Source of the DNA: Hyphodiscus hymeniophilus
Taxonomy: Eukaryota; Ascomycota; Leotiomycetes; Helotiales; Hyphodiscaceae
Reading direction: 5' to 3'
NCBI GenBank assembly: GCA_016508695.1
Contig: VNKQ01000005.1
Location: forward strand, 868,001 to 932,000
Length of the DNA stretch: 64,000 bases
Under the pieces are notes generated by a model. It saw nothing but the letters and a program-made list of their open reading frames with translations. It ran no database searches and was not told the DNA's origin. The translations under genes and the position numbers were made by a program. This document shows, in pieces, positions 33,646-45,458 of the stretch (position 1 is the stretch's first letter; each line of letters opens with the position of its first letter).

Positions 33646-36109
33646 GATTGTTTGTCAATCGGATAATTAAAGGGTTCTATGGCCTTCGAAAGCTACTATG
33701 GGGTCTATGAATGATGGATTGATTGCATATATCGAGTGGGTGTGTACGAATACGAGGCGATTTTGATGCATATCCAACATAGGAATTGTTAGTTGGCAGC
33801 AAATAACCCACATGCCATTCCGAATCCTGACTTTCTTCCAAAAGTACCCATTGGTCCGTTCCTATCATCACAAACACTTGGCCCTCAAATCTGTTCCGAG
33901 TGGAGTGCTTATCAGCGTCCTGTCATACTGGGCTCTCTAATACACTAATATTTATATCTCTGGCCCGTTTCTTCTTAAAGCTCGTTCTCCGTCCAATCTT
34001 CGCACTCGAGCTGGTGCGAGAAATACCTCCTGCTCTGAACCCTTTTGTCGAACCATCTTTGCACATGAGGAACAACCGAAACAGGTTTCCTGACATAACT
34101 TGCGTTCTTCTGTGCATCTCCGACTAGGTAGTCATCGAGGTAGTCATCGAGGTAGTATTTGGCGGACTGGCTTGACTTTGCATCCATATCTCATCGTTTG
34201 GGCAACCTTTATTCGACGGACTGTCATGTACTGGTCATAATGGGATATTGCGCTAGGTACTCGGACAAATATAACTCACCTTCGATGCTGGAATGGCAGG
34301 CTCTGCTTGTGATGCTTCTCCATCTTCACTTGAAGTATTCCCGATCTGTGCAAATTCTTAGCCGCTCCTTCGGCAGCTATTTCATTTCGGAACAGCAATT
34401 CTCCTATGTCTTTTGGTGGGTGATTTGTGTCCAACACATATAACATTGTCATGCTTCGATTTGAACTTGTGATTCATACCATGCTATGTGGCTTTCCTTT
34501 CTGGTTCAGAATTCGCAGAGAATTTTATCATCTCGCCGTACATTGTGAAGAAGATAAGTCATATTGTAACTACGAATTAATTACGACGAACTTCTGCGAT
34601 GTTGATAGTCCTTGGGGCTCGGCTTTCAGCAATCCATAGCCACTGGAGGACAGATGACAAGTGTCTGGCGATCAACCGGCTTGGTTGCAAAACCTCTAGT
34701 CGTATGCATAGTACTTCCAAATTCCAGTCCGTATCCGGAGATGTCATTATCGGTGCTCTTGGGATAATCGTGAATGCCGACTTTCGTGTTGTGGGATATG
34801 CGACCCATTGTAATGATTGAAGTTGTCGATTTGGTGTCTTGTTCTGAGGGCAGTCAAACGCTTTAGAACTGCGGCCTATGCGCCGGTGATGTCAAGGTTT
34901 GGGATGATAATTGTTCTTCGTCAATGTAATATCCAATTTCGGAATGCAAGGATAATATTCTTGTTTCGAAGTAGTAATTTGAGTCAATTCTTAATTATAA
35001 GACCTCATGTAGGTGAATGTGGTTGATTTGGAAGCCGAGGTCGAGAATCATAACTCGTTGCTCACATTCATCACTACCGGTAATATTCCGAAAACCAAGC
35101 GAAATCGGGGCTACCGATTCGTTGTCGAAAGTGCGATGTGCAACAAAAGATTAAGTACTGTAACAGAGTATAGTGCCAAACTCGTCACAGTTTTTCATTA
35201 AGTGTTGAAAGAATTACAGACTCATCAGAATTTCTCTTTAACAATCTTCAGTAATCTAGCTAGTCTTAAGGGCCTCGAGATGAAGCTATTCCCGAATTGC
35301 GACCTGCAACAAACCTTAAAATCGTTCTCTAGATGCCTGATATTTCATGGTGGGGTGGGTTCAAGTGAATTGTTGCTCCCTACATGACTTAGGCCTAGAG
35401 GGTCAATATGCAGCAATATGCTAAACCTTGATGCGGTAAGCCACTGCTTTTGACTTGAAGACTCTTGAAATCATTCTTCAAGAATTTGCACAAAAATGAT
35501 TGTGTCTCAATTACTTCCCGAAGTTGAGATCTGCATTAAAGAACTTCAGAAACCTCAGGGAATTTGCAACAATAGATAGCCACGTCAACAGAGGTGAAAG
35601 GCAGTTACCATGTAGCCAGCAAGCTGGGAGAAAAATATAAATAGTTCTTGAGTGAAGCAGGGAGAGAGCTTTACATCTTCGAGTACATAGTGGTTTGCAG
35701 GATGGAAGGCGCACTTGTGCAAGTTGTGCGGACTTTGGAAAGGCCGTACTGTATCTCCCTTGCAAACGATGCATCATATGGGACTTTGATCCTAATATCA
35801 ATTACATTTTTCTTTGACCTTAACAGTCAAATGAATTCTACGAAGTAGAGACGAGAGTAATGTAACAAAGTACCTCGCAAGCTGTGCTAAGATAGTTTAA
35901 TAGTACCCCTGACCTTATCTAGCAGTGACTAGCTCCGCTTTAACTTCGGGTCGGCCCGGATAATATATTATCCGGCACAAAACATCAACTACCATAACGC
36001 CTTCCAGAGTCTGCCACGAGCAAATAAAGCACTTCATGTTATTCCCTAACCTCTTTAATTACGCGCACAGCTCAGCGGCGATCTGTTACCAGAGCCTGCA
36101 TCTTCCACG
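33646..36109. other. Gene-poor, AT-rich stretch
   Basis: About 2.5 kb with only short frames on both strands (none over 100 codons) and no recognised domain. A 12-bp tandem repeat lies at 34126-34155 (listed separately). No long terminal repeats or paired inverted ends were seen by eye. Confidence 0.5.
34126..34155. repeat. 12-bp tandem repeat, 2.5 copies
   Basis: The unit AGGTAGTCATCG occurs twice in full and once in half. It lies in a non-coding stretch and has no evident role. Confidence 0.8.
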
Positions 36110-37000
36110 ATGAATTTCGGCGTCCTCGAAGTCGCAAACTCGAACTCTAAAGCTACTGCTCCAGGTTGGGCATATGTTGCAGTGGGACCAGTCGCCGCGT
36201 CACATCCTTCCTCTCGAAAGCGTGTGCGGAATGAACTCCCTTCGAGTCAACGCGAGACCACAGCCAAGCAAGATGCGAAAATCCTTAGAGAGCTCGCGGC
36301 TCTAGATCGAGAGAATCACAAGGACGTCTCAATTCCTGTCCCAGTCCACCACCGAGACAATGCAGGAAGGGGTAAGTTTGCTTCATATTTCGGGCGTACT
36401 GGTGCTGATATGGTTGCAGTAAGTCATGGCAAAGTTACCCCTGCGGTCCGCAAGATATTACAGTCACAAAAAACATTTGCGAACCACCTCGACGATTTCG
36501 AAGCTCTCCCGCCCTCCGAGAAGAACCCAATCATCAATACTGTACGCTCCGCACCTAGCACGTCGACATCACATACATCAAAGCGGTCTCACAAACGGAA
36601 GGACCCAAGTACTTCCAACCCAACCTCACTCCGCAAGGTTTCCTCTATTTCCCAAATCAAATCAGAAGATGAGCCAATACCAGACGCTCCCAACCTGACT
36701 TTGAGTGATGCTCCCGGTCCACTTGCGCATGCGAGGGATAACGATGTATTACTGGTGAGCAGAATACCAGGGATGCCAAGTCAAGAGGAGATAGATAGGT
36801 TGTTAGCAGCTCCCCCGTTAAGTTACAATGAGGCGAGAGGCTCGTGGTCGGCAGAGGATAGAAGGAAACCGGTGAGGACTTTTTGTGAAGTGTGTGGGTA
36901 TTGGGGTCGGGTCAAGTGTACACGATGTGGAGGGCGAGTATGTGCTCTGGAATGCTTGAGTGTTCATCAGGAAGAATGCTTTACAAGGTATGGAGCATGA
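36110..37000 (+). CDS. VPS71: SWR1 complex subunit Vps71/Swc6 (zinc-finger HIT protein)
   Basis: This is a subunit of the SWR1 remodeler that loads histone H2A.Z. The C-terminal 40 residues form the HIT zinc finger: CEVCGYWGRVKCTRCGGRVC followed by ALECLSVHQEECFTRY. The middle has the conserved block SQKTFANHLDDFEAL and the N-terminal half is basic and disordered. The frame is open throughout (296 aa). A strong intron signal lies inside it: GTAAGT at 36372, CTGAT branch and TTGCAG ending at 36419. This 48 bp intron is a multiple of three and leaves the frame open. Removing it gives 280 aa and brings RVSHGKVTPAVRKIL next to the upstream helix, so splicing is likely. Convergent with KEL3. Confidence 0.9.
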   Translation: MNFGVLEVANSNSKATAPGWAYVAVGPVAASHPSSRKRVRNELPSSQRETTAKQDAKILRELAALDRENHKDVSIPVPVHHRDNAGRGKFASYFGRTGADMVAVSHGKVTPAVRKILQSQKTFANHLDDFEALPPSEKNPIINTVRSAPSTSTSHTSKRSHKRKDPSTSNPTSLRKVSSISQIKSEDEPIPDAPNLTLSDAPGPLAHARDNDVLLVSRIPGMPSQEEIDRLLAAPPLSYNEARGSWSAEDRRKPVRTFCEVCGYWGRVKCTRCGGRVCALECLSVHQEECFTRYGA

Positions 37001-37948
37001 AACGACAATGGAAGGCGTTATATCAGGACTGGGAGCATGCATAGGTGATACCAGGCTGGGCATGACTATAGTTTGTAGTGCTGTATGTCTACATCTCAGT
37101 ATAGCTGCAAATATTCTCTGCTGTCTATATGTGGCAAGTTTTGATTTGATACCCTTATATTTCTTTCCAAACATGGTATATGCTGTGACATCTTGCTACG
37201 TCTTTCAGTGTTCAAGACTGCAAGGACCGTTCAAGCCTATGGTCAAAAGTTGTGTGTGGAGACCAATCTTCAGTAAGAACCTCTATATTGGAGTACTCTA
37301 TTTGTATTCAATTCCTGAGGCTTTCTCTCGGGCGATGATAACGGAACCTCCTGGCTTCTCTATCCAAAACTGAACTACATACGAAACTCAACAAGGAACT
37401 ATAAGAAGAAATCTGCAACTTTTCGACAGCTTCAAAAGTTTGGGTTTTTTTCTAAGCTACTATATCTAGGGAGACGCCGTGGCGAGGGACCAGCCAGTAT
37501 TCGGCTCTCGCAAACTGTCCAAACAAAATTGTTTATTTGCTAGAATTCATCCGTTGATTGAAGGTGTGTTAGTGTTAATATATTTAGATGCTACGAAGGG
37601 GCTTTTTACTGGGGCCGGGCTCGTGTCTGTTGATGAATCGAGTTGCTGGAATCGAGTTGGCGTGGAGAGATCGCTACTTTCGTGGAGTAGATCGCTGCTA
37701 CCATTGCCTTGTCTTTTTAGGCTGGTTTGGGCTCCAGTACATAATGTAGTAAGAAGTATAGACCGCTACACCACGCGGACATTTGTTTGTTTTGAACGCA
37801 CTTCGCGTTAACTTTGTAGATAAAAGTAAAGACGGCTAAGGGAGAAAATGGAGCGCTTGGCCGAACTGGGCGACTTTCACATTGATTGCAGCTGGACTGC
37901 AAAGAGATATCGGCGGATCCAAGATGCATTTCACTGTCTGATACTAAG
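37001..37948. other. Convergent region between VPS71 and KEL3
   Basis: 948 bp, longer than most convergent gaps in this window. Frames of about 110 codons occur but show no recognisable domain or splice pattern. Confidence 0.5.
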
Positions 37949-40058
37949 TTATCTTCTTCTGCCCGCTCCTCCAGCTGCTTCGCCCCTATCGGCGAGCGTA
38001 ACAACCTCCCCTATACCAGCAGCTTCCTGCTCATCCTCCAGAGCCGTAATCTCCTCCCTAGAATCCCACCACTTCTCCTCGCTTATTTCAAAAGCTTTCG
38101 TCTTGATCTCCTTGACGGACAATGTCTCTGGCTGAATTCCCTTCCATCTCAAACTTGTCATTAACGCCTCTTGCCAGTCATTTCCAGTCCGTTGAAAGAA
38201 TTCTCGCCTTGACTCGAATGGTCGTGGTTGAGGCAGATTGTCTTCCGGCGACGACGCGTCCTCACTAGGTGTGTCATCAAACGTAGACGCTTCTGTAGCA
38301 ACTGAAGCTGTTTCACTAGCTTCATCTACCTTCTCCTTGCGCTTGGACTTCCTCGTAGTTTCGGTATGGGGATGCTTCTGGTCAGGCATGTTAACATCTC
38401 CCTCTTCGTCTTCATCTTCGTCATCTTCTTCATTATCACTCTCATCTTCATCCTCGCTATCCTCATCATCGCTACCAAGCCAATTCTCTGGCTCTCGTCT
38501 AAATATCTCCTTTACCCCATCAATCTTGCCAAGATCGATTGCGAACATCTCATCAAAAGTGTACTCTCGATCACCCTTCTCAAATGTACCACCATAGATA
38601 TATAGAACATCATCTTGGACCGTGAGCTGTGCGTTGAACCTGGGGTGTGGGAACTCTAGTAGGACTTCTTTGGCAAGCAAAGCCTTCTCTTTAGGAGCTT
38701 CTACCGGAACATCAATGTCCATATCATCCGCATCGGCCAGTGATTTCCCAGTCTCTAAAGCCGCGAGGTTTCGTAACAGCTCCTCCTCGTTTGCTTGTCC
38801 TCTCCCACGTCGACCTCCACGATCGTTGCCGTGGGCCTTCTTCTGAATTGCACGAGGTTTCCTCAAAGTGAGCGGGAAGTATCGATTTCGTTCAATATTC
38901 CACGCAAACAAGGTATTGAAAAATTCGCTATCGATTCCCTCCTCAGTCTCCTCGACATCGTGAACACCACCAAACATTATACCTCTACCTTTGTGGTGAG
39001 CCATTGTCGCTCCGGCTCGAGGAGGATTCGGGATGTTGGCAGGTTTCTTCCTGCGTTCCCATCTTACAGTTGGCGGGGTATTTGAAGCCGAGTCTGAGGC
39101 TGGTTGGATAATGCGGAGGAAGAAACAATCTTGGTGGATCATGGGTTTCAGCACATTTCGCTGTGCTTGACCCCCTCCTTTCATTTGCTTTCCTATGACT
39201 GTAGCTTTGATGCGTGAATAGCCACCGAATAAGACAGCGCCTGATTCATGTGGCAGGAAAGAGAATGAGGAGCGGGCGTCTGGCTTTTGTGTAGCGAGGG
39301 GAAGGGCAGGATTATACCACATAAAATTTTGAGTATCGTAGATCCAGAGGTCAGCCAGATACTTCGTCTGCTGGGAAGTGTCTTGGAATCCACCAAATAA
39401 GACGATATAGTTCTTGTAGTAAGTCATTCGATGACCGCTTCTTGCCGGAGGCGTCTTGCCTTTGCTTTCTATGCGAGTCCATTCTCTGTTGGAAGGCTCG
39501 AAACGCCAGAACTGTTTCCGTCAGCTTGTAGCACAAATCAAATGATTTGGGAGTACTAACATCATTGTAGTGATAGAAGGTGCCCTGCTTCGGGGAACTG
39601 AATTCTCCGCCAAATAAGTAAATCCCTCCAGCATTTCCTCCACGACACCATGCATGGCCACTACGCGGCAAGGGTGTGTTGGGGCTTGTGATGAGTCTCC
39701 ATTCATCTCGATTGATCTGATACACGTAAAGATCATTGAAGAATGTCGCTAAAGCACCATTAAAGTACTCGCCTCCGAACAGAAACAGCTCGTTATCATT
39801 CGATGGCGATGATATCAGAGTAGATGATGCTCGAGCCTTTGGAGGATCACAAGGTGCTTCTGTGACTTTCAAGAACTGCTCCTGCTTTTTGGCATATTCT
39901 GCGAGAACAGCGTCAAGATCAACATCTTCGACATCACTATCGTTGGCTTTGGCAGTTTTTGTCTTCTCCTTTTTCTCGCCTTTCTTCTCTTGCTTCTGTT
40001 TCTTCTCGGCAATCTTCGCTTTCTTGCCTTCACTCTTGGACTTCTTATCTTTTGCCAT
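37949..40058 (-). CDS. KEL3: Kelch-repeat protein Kel3 (KLHDC4-like)
   Basis: Cytoplasmic Kelch beta-propeller protein; yeast Kel3 and animal KLHDC4 have poorly defined roles. Exons 40058-39561 and 39511-37949 (intron 49 bp) give 686 aa. The N-terminus is a long Lys/Glu-rich helix with repeated KK/EKK. Kelch blades follow: ELFLFGGEYFNG, NDLYVYQINRDEWRLITSPN, PLPRSGHAWCRGGNAGGIYL, FGGEFSSPKQGTFYHYND, ARSGHRMTYYKNYIVLFGGF and LADLWIYDTQNFMWYNPALP. A later blade contains RFNAQLTVQDDVLYIYGGTF. After the propeller come a very acidic D/E run and the family's C-terminal helical piece (ESRREFFQRTGNDWQEALMT). The start is the only ATG that opens the basic helix. Confidence 0.93.
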
Positions 40059-40765
40059 ATTTAGCGAGCAAGTCCGGATTTCGATAAAAGCCAACCTGAA
40101 GCATAGGGACAACCACAAAAGCCGGGTAGGAAAGGTTGGTGGCTGTCACGTGACTATGCTCAGAAAAGTCCTGCAGCTACATCAGCAACCGGACGAAGAC
40201 CATTGAAGTATAGATCGATCTGTAAAAATGTTTTAACTATTCGTGACAGCTAGATTTAGCACTGTTTTACCTTGGTATGCCCTAGGTATTCTCAAACACT
40301 CCGAGCGAAAGATCAATGGCCGGAAGAAAAAGCCCAAACAAAACTTCACCACATCTGGATAGGGTGGCAAGAATGCATGGAGATGAGATCTTGATGAACT
40401 TCAAGTTTTCCTCAATACGTTTCAAAGTCTGATGTCTGCGAAAGCCGCCGTGGATATCCTCCTACAGTGGATTTGGTGCAGTAGTGCAAACAAGACCGAT
40501 GAATACAGTAATTTGGTGATTGTGCGCCTAATAAGTTGCGACACCCTCCAACTGTTTTCGTTTGGCCCCACTGGCCCCTTCACCACATCTTCAACCACAC
40601 GCTCCCCAAGATCTAACGCCCACAAATGTTCTTGCTTCAATTACATTTCAATACATAATCTCTTTTATCAATCACGCAATTCCCCAACTTCATAACACTC
40701 GCAAATATCCTATTAACTTTTTGATCACACAACCCTGCACTGCAGCAGCTCAGCAGCTCAGCAGA
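40059..40765. other. Divergent promoter between KEL3 and the proline iminopeptidase
   Basis: 707 bp between the two start codons. A short tandem run of CAGCAGCT-like units (about 40742-40764) lies directly before the iminopeptidase ATG, in its leader. Nothing else specific was recognised. Confidence 0.5.
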
Positions 40766-42779
40766 ATGGCTTCCGCGCGACTTTTAGAGAAGCGGTCTCA
40801 TCTCATCCCTGGTAAGCTTATTCAGGACATGTTCTCTTTATCATCCTTCACAAGTCAAGTTACTGGTACCCATCGTCCTGTCGCGTCTCACTGCCAAAGC
40901 TTCCTTTTCTATTCTGTTCCCAACTCCAACGCTGTTATCTGAAAACTCCTGGAGTCGTCATGTTTGATGTTAGCCGGCACTTGCTCATATCGACTGGATT
41001 TGTTGCTGTAGATGCTGCTAGGAGTCTTGCCAAAGGAAGGGCAGTCGAAATAATATCTTGTCAGACGATGACCTAGCTTTTTGGCACTGCTTCCCCTGCG
41101 ATCTTGATACAACTATATTGCTTCTGAGCCTCGGAATATCCCTTGTAATGTTTGTTTATTTGTTTTGAGTTTTCAAGAACAGCTACTTCGTTGGACGTTA
41201 TATTCCCTCAGAATTATCATATGCGAACAATCAGCTAGATGGATCCCGTTTGCCTTCTTATTTCCCAGCTTGTTCTACTTTTTAGCTTCTGGCAATACTG
41301 CTGTTTTTCATGCTTCTTCAATAAACAAATCTAACCATGAAGCCAGGAAAACTCAAGGTTTACGAGCTATTCTTTGAAGTTCCCAAAGATTATGCAAAGC
41401 CTTCGTCAGGCACTATCCAGCTCTTTGCCCGGTCGGTGTCAAAACATGAGAAAACAGCCGCACCCCTAACAGACGAGGAACAAAGGAAGAAGGACCAGAA
41501 GCCATGGTTTGTCTACCTCCAGGGTGGTCCAGGAGGCGCCTGTACTCCTCCTCAGAGCAATCCCATTACGAATGTTGTACTTGAAAGAGGTTATCAAATG
41601 CTCTATCTCGATCAACGAGGTACAGGTCTTTCCACACCGGTTTCAGCCGGCACTTTAGCTCTCGAAGGCGATCTACATCGGCAAGCCGACTACCTCAAGC
41701 TATTCAGAGCAGATTCAATTGTGAAAGACTGTGAAGCAGTCAGAAAGATCCTCACGGAAGACTATTCTGCCGAGCTCAAGAAATGGTCTGTATTCGGACA
41801 GTCTTTCGGTGGCTTCTGTGTTCTCACATACCTTTCCAAGTATCCGGATGGCCTGCGTGAAGCATTCACCTCCGGGGGCTTGGCACCAATCGGCCGTACT
41901 GCAGATCAAGTCTACAAAGCGACTTTTCAAAGGGTCATGGAGAGAAATACGGAGTACTATTCAAAATTCCCCGAGGACGTTGAAATAATCCACAATTTGG
42001 CCTTGCACATCAAAAGCAAAGGAGGCTTGCCACTTCCATCTGGTGGTGTCTTGACAGTACGGGGTCTTTTGACACTTGGAAGGAACTTCGGCTTCGAGGG
42101 TGGTCTCGATTTGGTCCACGACTTGATTTTAAGAGCAACCTCAGACCTTAGACAGTTTCAACTTATCACTCGCCCAACTCTTTCCGCTCTCGAAAGTTCC
42201 CTCAGTTTTGATGACACGGTTCTCTACGCTGTCTTGCACGAGCCAATTTACAACGAAGGAGTGGCGTCTAACTGGGCTGCAGACCGGGTGGGTCGGACCT
42301 TAAGGGAGTTTCAAGTGAGTACCAGGCCGCGAACAGAGATCCAATTTCAAGGACACGTCCTTACCCTTGATATTTGCTAACTTGCGGGTTACTTACAGTG
42401 GCTCTCCGGATCCCCACAATCGCCATCGACCGTGCGAGAGATGCCGCTGTACTTCTCAGGAGAAATGATCTACCCCTTCCTTTTTGACCTCTTCCCTGAA
42501 TTGGAGAAGCTGAAAAATGTCGCTGACATACTTGCAAAATATTCTGGATGGCCAGAGCTTTACGACGAGTGGCAGCTTGCTAGGAATGAGGTGCCACTTT
42601 ACGCAGCCACATTTGTCAATGACATGTATGTTGACTTTGGATTGGCTCAGGAGACAGCAAAGCTGGTCAAAAACTGCAAGCAGTACATCACCAACAGCAT
42701 GTACCACGATGCGATTAGGAGTCAAACGGATGAAGTCATGAAAAAACTGTTTGCTTTGAGAGACGATTCTCTTGATTGA
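40766..42779 (+). CDS. Proline iminopeptidase (prolyl aminopeptidase, peptidase S33)
   Basis: This alpha/beta hydrolase removes N-terminal proline from peptides, probably in the cytosol since no signal peptide is seen. Exons 40766-40811, 41347-42314 and 42399-42779 give 464 aa. The oxyanion loop LQGGPGGACTPP and LYLDQRGTGLSTP are typical, the nucleophile is S168 in FGQSFGGFC, and the family's C-terminal Asp and His lie in FVNDMYVDF and NSMYHDAIRS. Intron 1 is 535 bp (40812-41346), about ten times the usual length here. It is still well formed (GTAAGC donor, CTAAC branch, CCAG acceptor), and the junction HLIPG-KLKVYELFFEVP fits the family. Intron 2 is 84 bp. The gene ends 78 bp from the convergent monooxygenase pseudogene. 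Confidence 0.92.
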
Positions 42780-42857
42780 GCATCAGATCGTTTCTGGGGA
42801 GGTTCGGTGGAACAACAGGAAGAGCGGGCATTGTTCACTCTCTTCTGGCGACTGAAG

Positions 42858-44225
42858 TCATGATGATATATCTTTTTCATCTACAGATTCGATTTCACCC
42901 CCATAAATTCTGCTCGTTTTCGCAAGTTGCTTCTCTAAACCATCCTCCTAAATCTGATCATACCTTGACTCTAATGTTTTTCTCATTACATCTAGATCCT
43001 CACTGCACTTCTCATTCTCAAATTCATAGATGGCTGCTGCATCCCTACTTGTCGGGACAACTTTCTGACTCTTCGGCCTTCTGACGGTGTCGTACGCCTG
43101 AAACGCTTTCTCAATACCGTCCGCTGATTCCACTTCCCCAAGCATATGCGACAGCACAAATGCATCCTCAGTCGCTTGGCCGGCGCCTCCACCTTAATGT
43201 GGTGTTGATGCGTGAGCCGCGTCTCCTAGCATTGCCAGATTCCCGCTGTAGTAAGTGGACGCTGGCGGATGGTCAAATAAAGGCCAGACGTCAGTTTTAT
43301 CCATCAGCGAAAGGATCTTTTGTACGCTTTCTCCCCATCCCTCAAAGTCGTTGAACATATCTTCTTTGTTCATGGGTAAAACCCATCTCTCGTACTCCCA
43401 TTTTCCATCTGCTTTCGTTCGGAAAGCTACCACGTTCATAGTCATTCCCTTCCCAATGGGAAAGGTCAACATGTGACCATGTTCACCCAGATACATCCGG
43501 CTGTTCCTTGCAAACTCCTCCCCGAGTGCAGCAACAGCTTTCTCGATGGGAATCAAGCCTCGGTACGCATCAATCTCCTGTAAACGTCGGATGAGTATTC
43601 TCATGATTTTCTCCCAACAAAATTTGTCTCGTCATCGACTTCACCCCATCACAACAAATAACAGCGTCCGCTTCCGCAATACTTCCATCGTGAAACGTAA
43701 GCTGCATTTTCTCCCCCTTCTTTTCTATCTTCTCAACCTTTTCCCCGAACTTTGCTATGCCTTTCGGTGCTAACCTTACCAACTCATAGACCAAAAAGTG
43801 CGCTCTATGCACAGAGCTCTGACCCACACTCCCCGCCACTTCCTGATTTTCTTTCCCAGGACATTTGCATTCTTTCCAAGCATACACTTTCATGCCGAGC
43901 CGGAAATCGAACCAGGTAGCTTCCTTTGAAGGAAAGGCAATTGAGGTTGCGATTATGTTGTACCCTTCTTCTATTTCTGGGTCGATGAGTGACATGGCCC
44001 GGACGGCATTGGTCCAAATGATACAACCGCGCCGATTTCTGCGAATGCTGGTGCAGATTCGTAGAGGGTGCAGAAGATATTTTGGTGGAGGAGGCCGATC
44101 ATCATGCAGAGGCCTCCCATTCCTCGTCCTATTTTGCCGTTAGATCTATATTTTGTGAGATACTGCTAAGACTTGCCAACGACTGCGATGTGCTAGGGTT
44201 TCTTGGGTGTGTTTATAGCTGGCAT
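42858..44225 (-). pseudogene. FAD-dependent monooxygenase (salicylate hydroxylase-like), inactivated
   Basis: Aromatic-ring hydroxylase family. Family motifs persist in order: the FAD loop IAVVGRGMGGLCMMIG, CTLYESAPAFAEIGAVVSFG, the DG motif region EADAVICCDGVKS, AYRGLIP, and the second FAD motif GNLAMLGDAAHASTPH. At least five lesions break it. These are a TAG at codon 11 (44195-44193, CAG expected), a -1 frameshift near 44010 (GPNAVRAM expected), a +1 frameshift near 43571, a TAA at 43196-43194 (CAA, in HASTPHQGGGAGQ) and a TAG at 42950-42948 (TGG, in YDQIWED). The original stop is 42858. Its intron (44176-44129) is GC-AG with a CTAAC branch and still re-forms the FAD loop. Three substitutions to stop codons cannot be explained by indel-type sequence errors, so this is a real pseudogene. 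It is divergent from an MFS transporter. Confidence 0.9.
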
Positions 44226-45458
44226 ATTGGCGAACACTGAAGAAGAAAAGCAATGAATCGCCAAGAGCTGAAAAGGCGGAATAAAGAACAATAGATACTG
44301 TGTAATTGGAGAAACGGATATTCTCAACTGGGTGGACTATCCGGGTGCATGATCCGGTTCGGCAGAAGCTTACGGTACTGTACTGTAGCTTGGAAGAAGC
44401 AACCACTGCATAAAGTTCGCCGCCTTTAAAAACGCATAGAAACGTAGTAGGAGCAATTTGAATCAAGAAAAATAACAACAAAGATATCTACCACTCCGAG
44501 AAAGAAGGGAGAGGCTGCACCGAGTAGACCGAGCACCGTCGTCGCTTAGCATGAGCGACGACGTCCCCAAGCTTTTGCCTGATAAATGACGTTCTAATTG
44601 CTCTAAATTCACCCCATGCTATGCTGTACAGTACAGTTCCGCTCCCCAACTTCGAGCTCGTGTTGATTGATGAACGACAACCAGATATAAACGATTACCA
44701 CTTCTGCCATCCTCGCAATTACAGTCTCATGCTATATTCATATTCACTCTCAATCAGATATACGGACCTGTAGGTGATATATTCGTGGAATTGTCCCGAT
44801 CCTCCATGGAATCATGGATTCCTGGCCTTTGAAGCAGTTATATCATCCAGCATTGTAGCGCTATACAGAGCAGCCCTCTACTAGAAGGCTTGGAAGGGGT
44901 TGTGACTTCCATCCTTTTAGTTGCTGAGCTGACAATAAAGTCGACGCTTGAGCTCCAGCCGAACCCCCTAGGACACTGGCAACTTTGCGTCAGAGTCCGC
45001 TCCTGTGCATTGAAACATACCCTTCGGCAACAGCCACTCAGATATCCCATCCAATATGCGGCTCAACGGTTGTGTATGTCATAACTCTCTGTCATGCATT
45101 AACGGGCTCCGGTCAACGAAGGACGGTCATGATCTCGTCGGGTTATTCCCGTACCAACACATCTCAGCGCAGGCTTTCTTCATATTTTCTCTTGAACTTA
45201 TCAATCTGAGCCGCGTGTTCAGATTGCTGCTGAGCCATTGGATTTGGTCTTTATAACATTGTCTCTTTTCCCTGACAGAAACTTCCCGCTGTCAGACAGA
45301 GGTATTGCCGCTACCCCCACCCCCACTCTTGATTTCAGTAGTTACCTCCAAGCCTAAATCTACCGGCAAGCTGTCCTGTGTCGCATCTATGAATCAACAA
45401 AGACTTACCTTGTTTTTATCTTTCCTCTTTCATTCGCACCGACTGTGGTTTGGACATT
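44226..45458. other. Divergent region between the dead monooxygenase and the MFS transporter
   Basis: 1.23 kb without a convincing gene. It contains a 10-bp perfect inverted repeat (44537-44563) and two GTACTGTA-type palindromes (near 44375-44387 and 44624-44639). A transporter-plus-oxidase pair often shares such a promoter, so the elements may once have served both. Confidence 0.5.
44537..44563. repeat. 10-bp inverted repeat with 7-nt loop
   Basis: CGTCGTCGCT (44537-44546) and AGCGACGACG (44554-44563) are perfect reverse complements around TAGCATG. It could be a dimeric regulator site (CGN-rich half-sites resemble those of Zn2Cys6 proteins) or a hairpin; neither is shown. Confidence 0.7.
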
